The translations under genes and the position numbers were made by a program. From Acidobacteriota bacterium (GTDB taxonomy: Bacteria > Acidobacteriota > Terriglobia > Terriglobales > Acidobacteriaceae), in NCBI GenBank assembly GCA_003010405.1, contig PJLO01000006.1, positions 287,034 to 351,033 on the forward strand: 64,000 nt of DNA, written 5' to 3'. Below, in pieces: positions 63,874-64,000 of this stretch. The notes below the pieces were generated by a model. That model was not told the DNA's origin, searched no databases, and was given only the letters and a program-made list of their open reading frames with translations. How positions within the stretch are numbered: position 1 is the first letter of the stretch; the number at the start of each line of letters is the position of its first letter.

Positions 63874-64000
63874 TGTCAAGGGCGGAGTAAAAGTAGGCCA
63901 GTAGGGCGGAGTAAAAGTGAGCCAGTAGGGTCAGCGATGGAACGGGGATTTGCGGGGGAGCAGGACTCTGGAGCGTAGCGGAAGAGGCCCCGCTCCCCCG
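63874..64000. mobile_element. Probable terminus of an IS21-family element (runs off window)
   Basis: Starts with TGTCAAGGGCGG; the 15-mer GGGCGGAGTAAAAGT is present at 63880-63894 and again at 63904-63918 (24-base period), each followed by AGGCCAGTAG or GAGCCAGTAG. Multiple repeats of this kind next to a TG end are typical of the transposase-binding ends of IS21-family elements. No istA start is visible in the remaining bases. It follows directly on the damaged drmD-like gene. Confidence 0.5.

Overview
The window looks like a chromosomal segment of an Acidobacteriota (class Terriglobia/Acidobacteriia) bacterium. The strongest pointers are two tandem secreted proteins of the VWFA-related Acidobacterial-domain type, several small proteins with an acidobacterial look, and otherwise ordinary Gram-negative housekeeping genes (lnt, pilT, a TonB-dependent receptor). 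This placement is inferred from gene content; no rRNA gene is present.

Layout. 1-10.1 kb: alaS (3' end cut by the window edge), a small exported protein, an IS5-group insertion sequence sitting inside a HEPN-like gene, recX, pilT, a TonB-dependent receptor and a His/Cys-rich partner. 10.2-10.9 kb: debris, namely a decayed peptide deformylase and an IS256-family transposase remnant. 10.9-31.9 kb: core metabolism and information genes (ilvE; a TIGR00300/ornithine cyclodeaminase-type gene behind what looks like a Pro/Arg attenuator; dinB-like, dehI-like and ribD-C-like genes; lnt; prfB with its +1 frameshift; HD hydrolase; CoA-binding protein; two VWFA proteins; a Cys/Met PLP enzyme; cutA; phosphohexomutase; ftsB-like; acyltransferase-3; tRNA-Lys; GH71/99-like protein; response regulator). 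31.9-52.9 kb: dnaX-ybaB-recR, a P3A proton ATPase, a small basic protein behind a palindromic operator, a SET-domain protein, a nitroreductase, the ammonium operon amt-glnK-glnD, a very large Lhr helicase and an overlapping gnd-zwf-pgl pentose-phosphate operon.

53.0-60.8 kb: an integrative element of about 7.7 kb inserted in the 3' end of an intact tRNA-Asn gene. It is bounded by a 53-bp direct repeat (53061-53113 and 60718-60770). It carries a tyrosine integrase plus a zinc-finger protein on the minus strand. Divergent from these is a tightly overlapping operon on the plus strand (excisionase-like HTH, TOPRIM/DUF3987 replication-type protein, zinc-ribbon protein, two tandem DUF5681 proteins). 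Two cargo genes of unknown function follow. No structural phage or conjugation genes are visible, so it resembles a phage-satellite or mobilisable island. Matching double repeats with 12-bp spacing near both ends could be integrase arm sites.

60.8-64.0 kb: beyond the second repeat lies a DISARM-type SNF2 helicase gene (drmD-like). It loses similarity near its 3' end and runs into what looks like the terminus of an IS21-family element, so the tRNA-Asn locus appears to be a site of accumulating islands and defence genes. Most positions of starts were chosen by ribosome-binding sites and overlaps; family assignments come from reading the translations, not from database searches.
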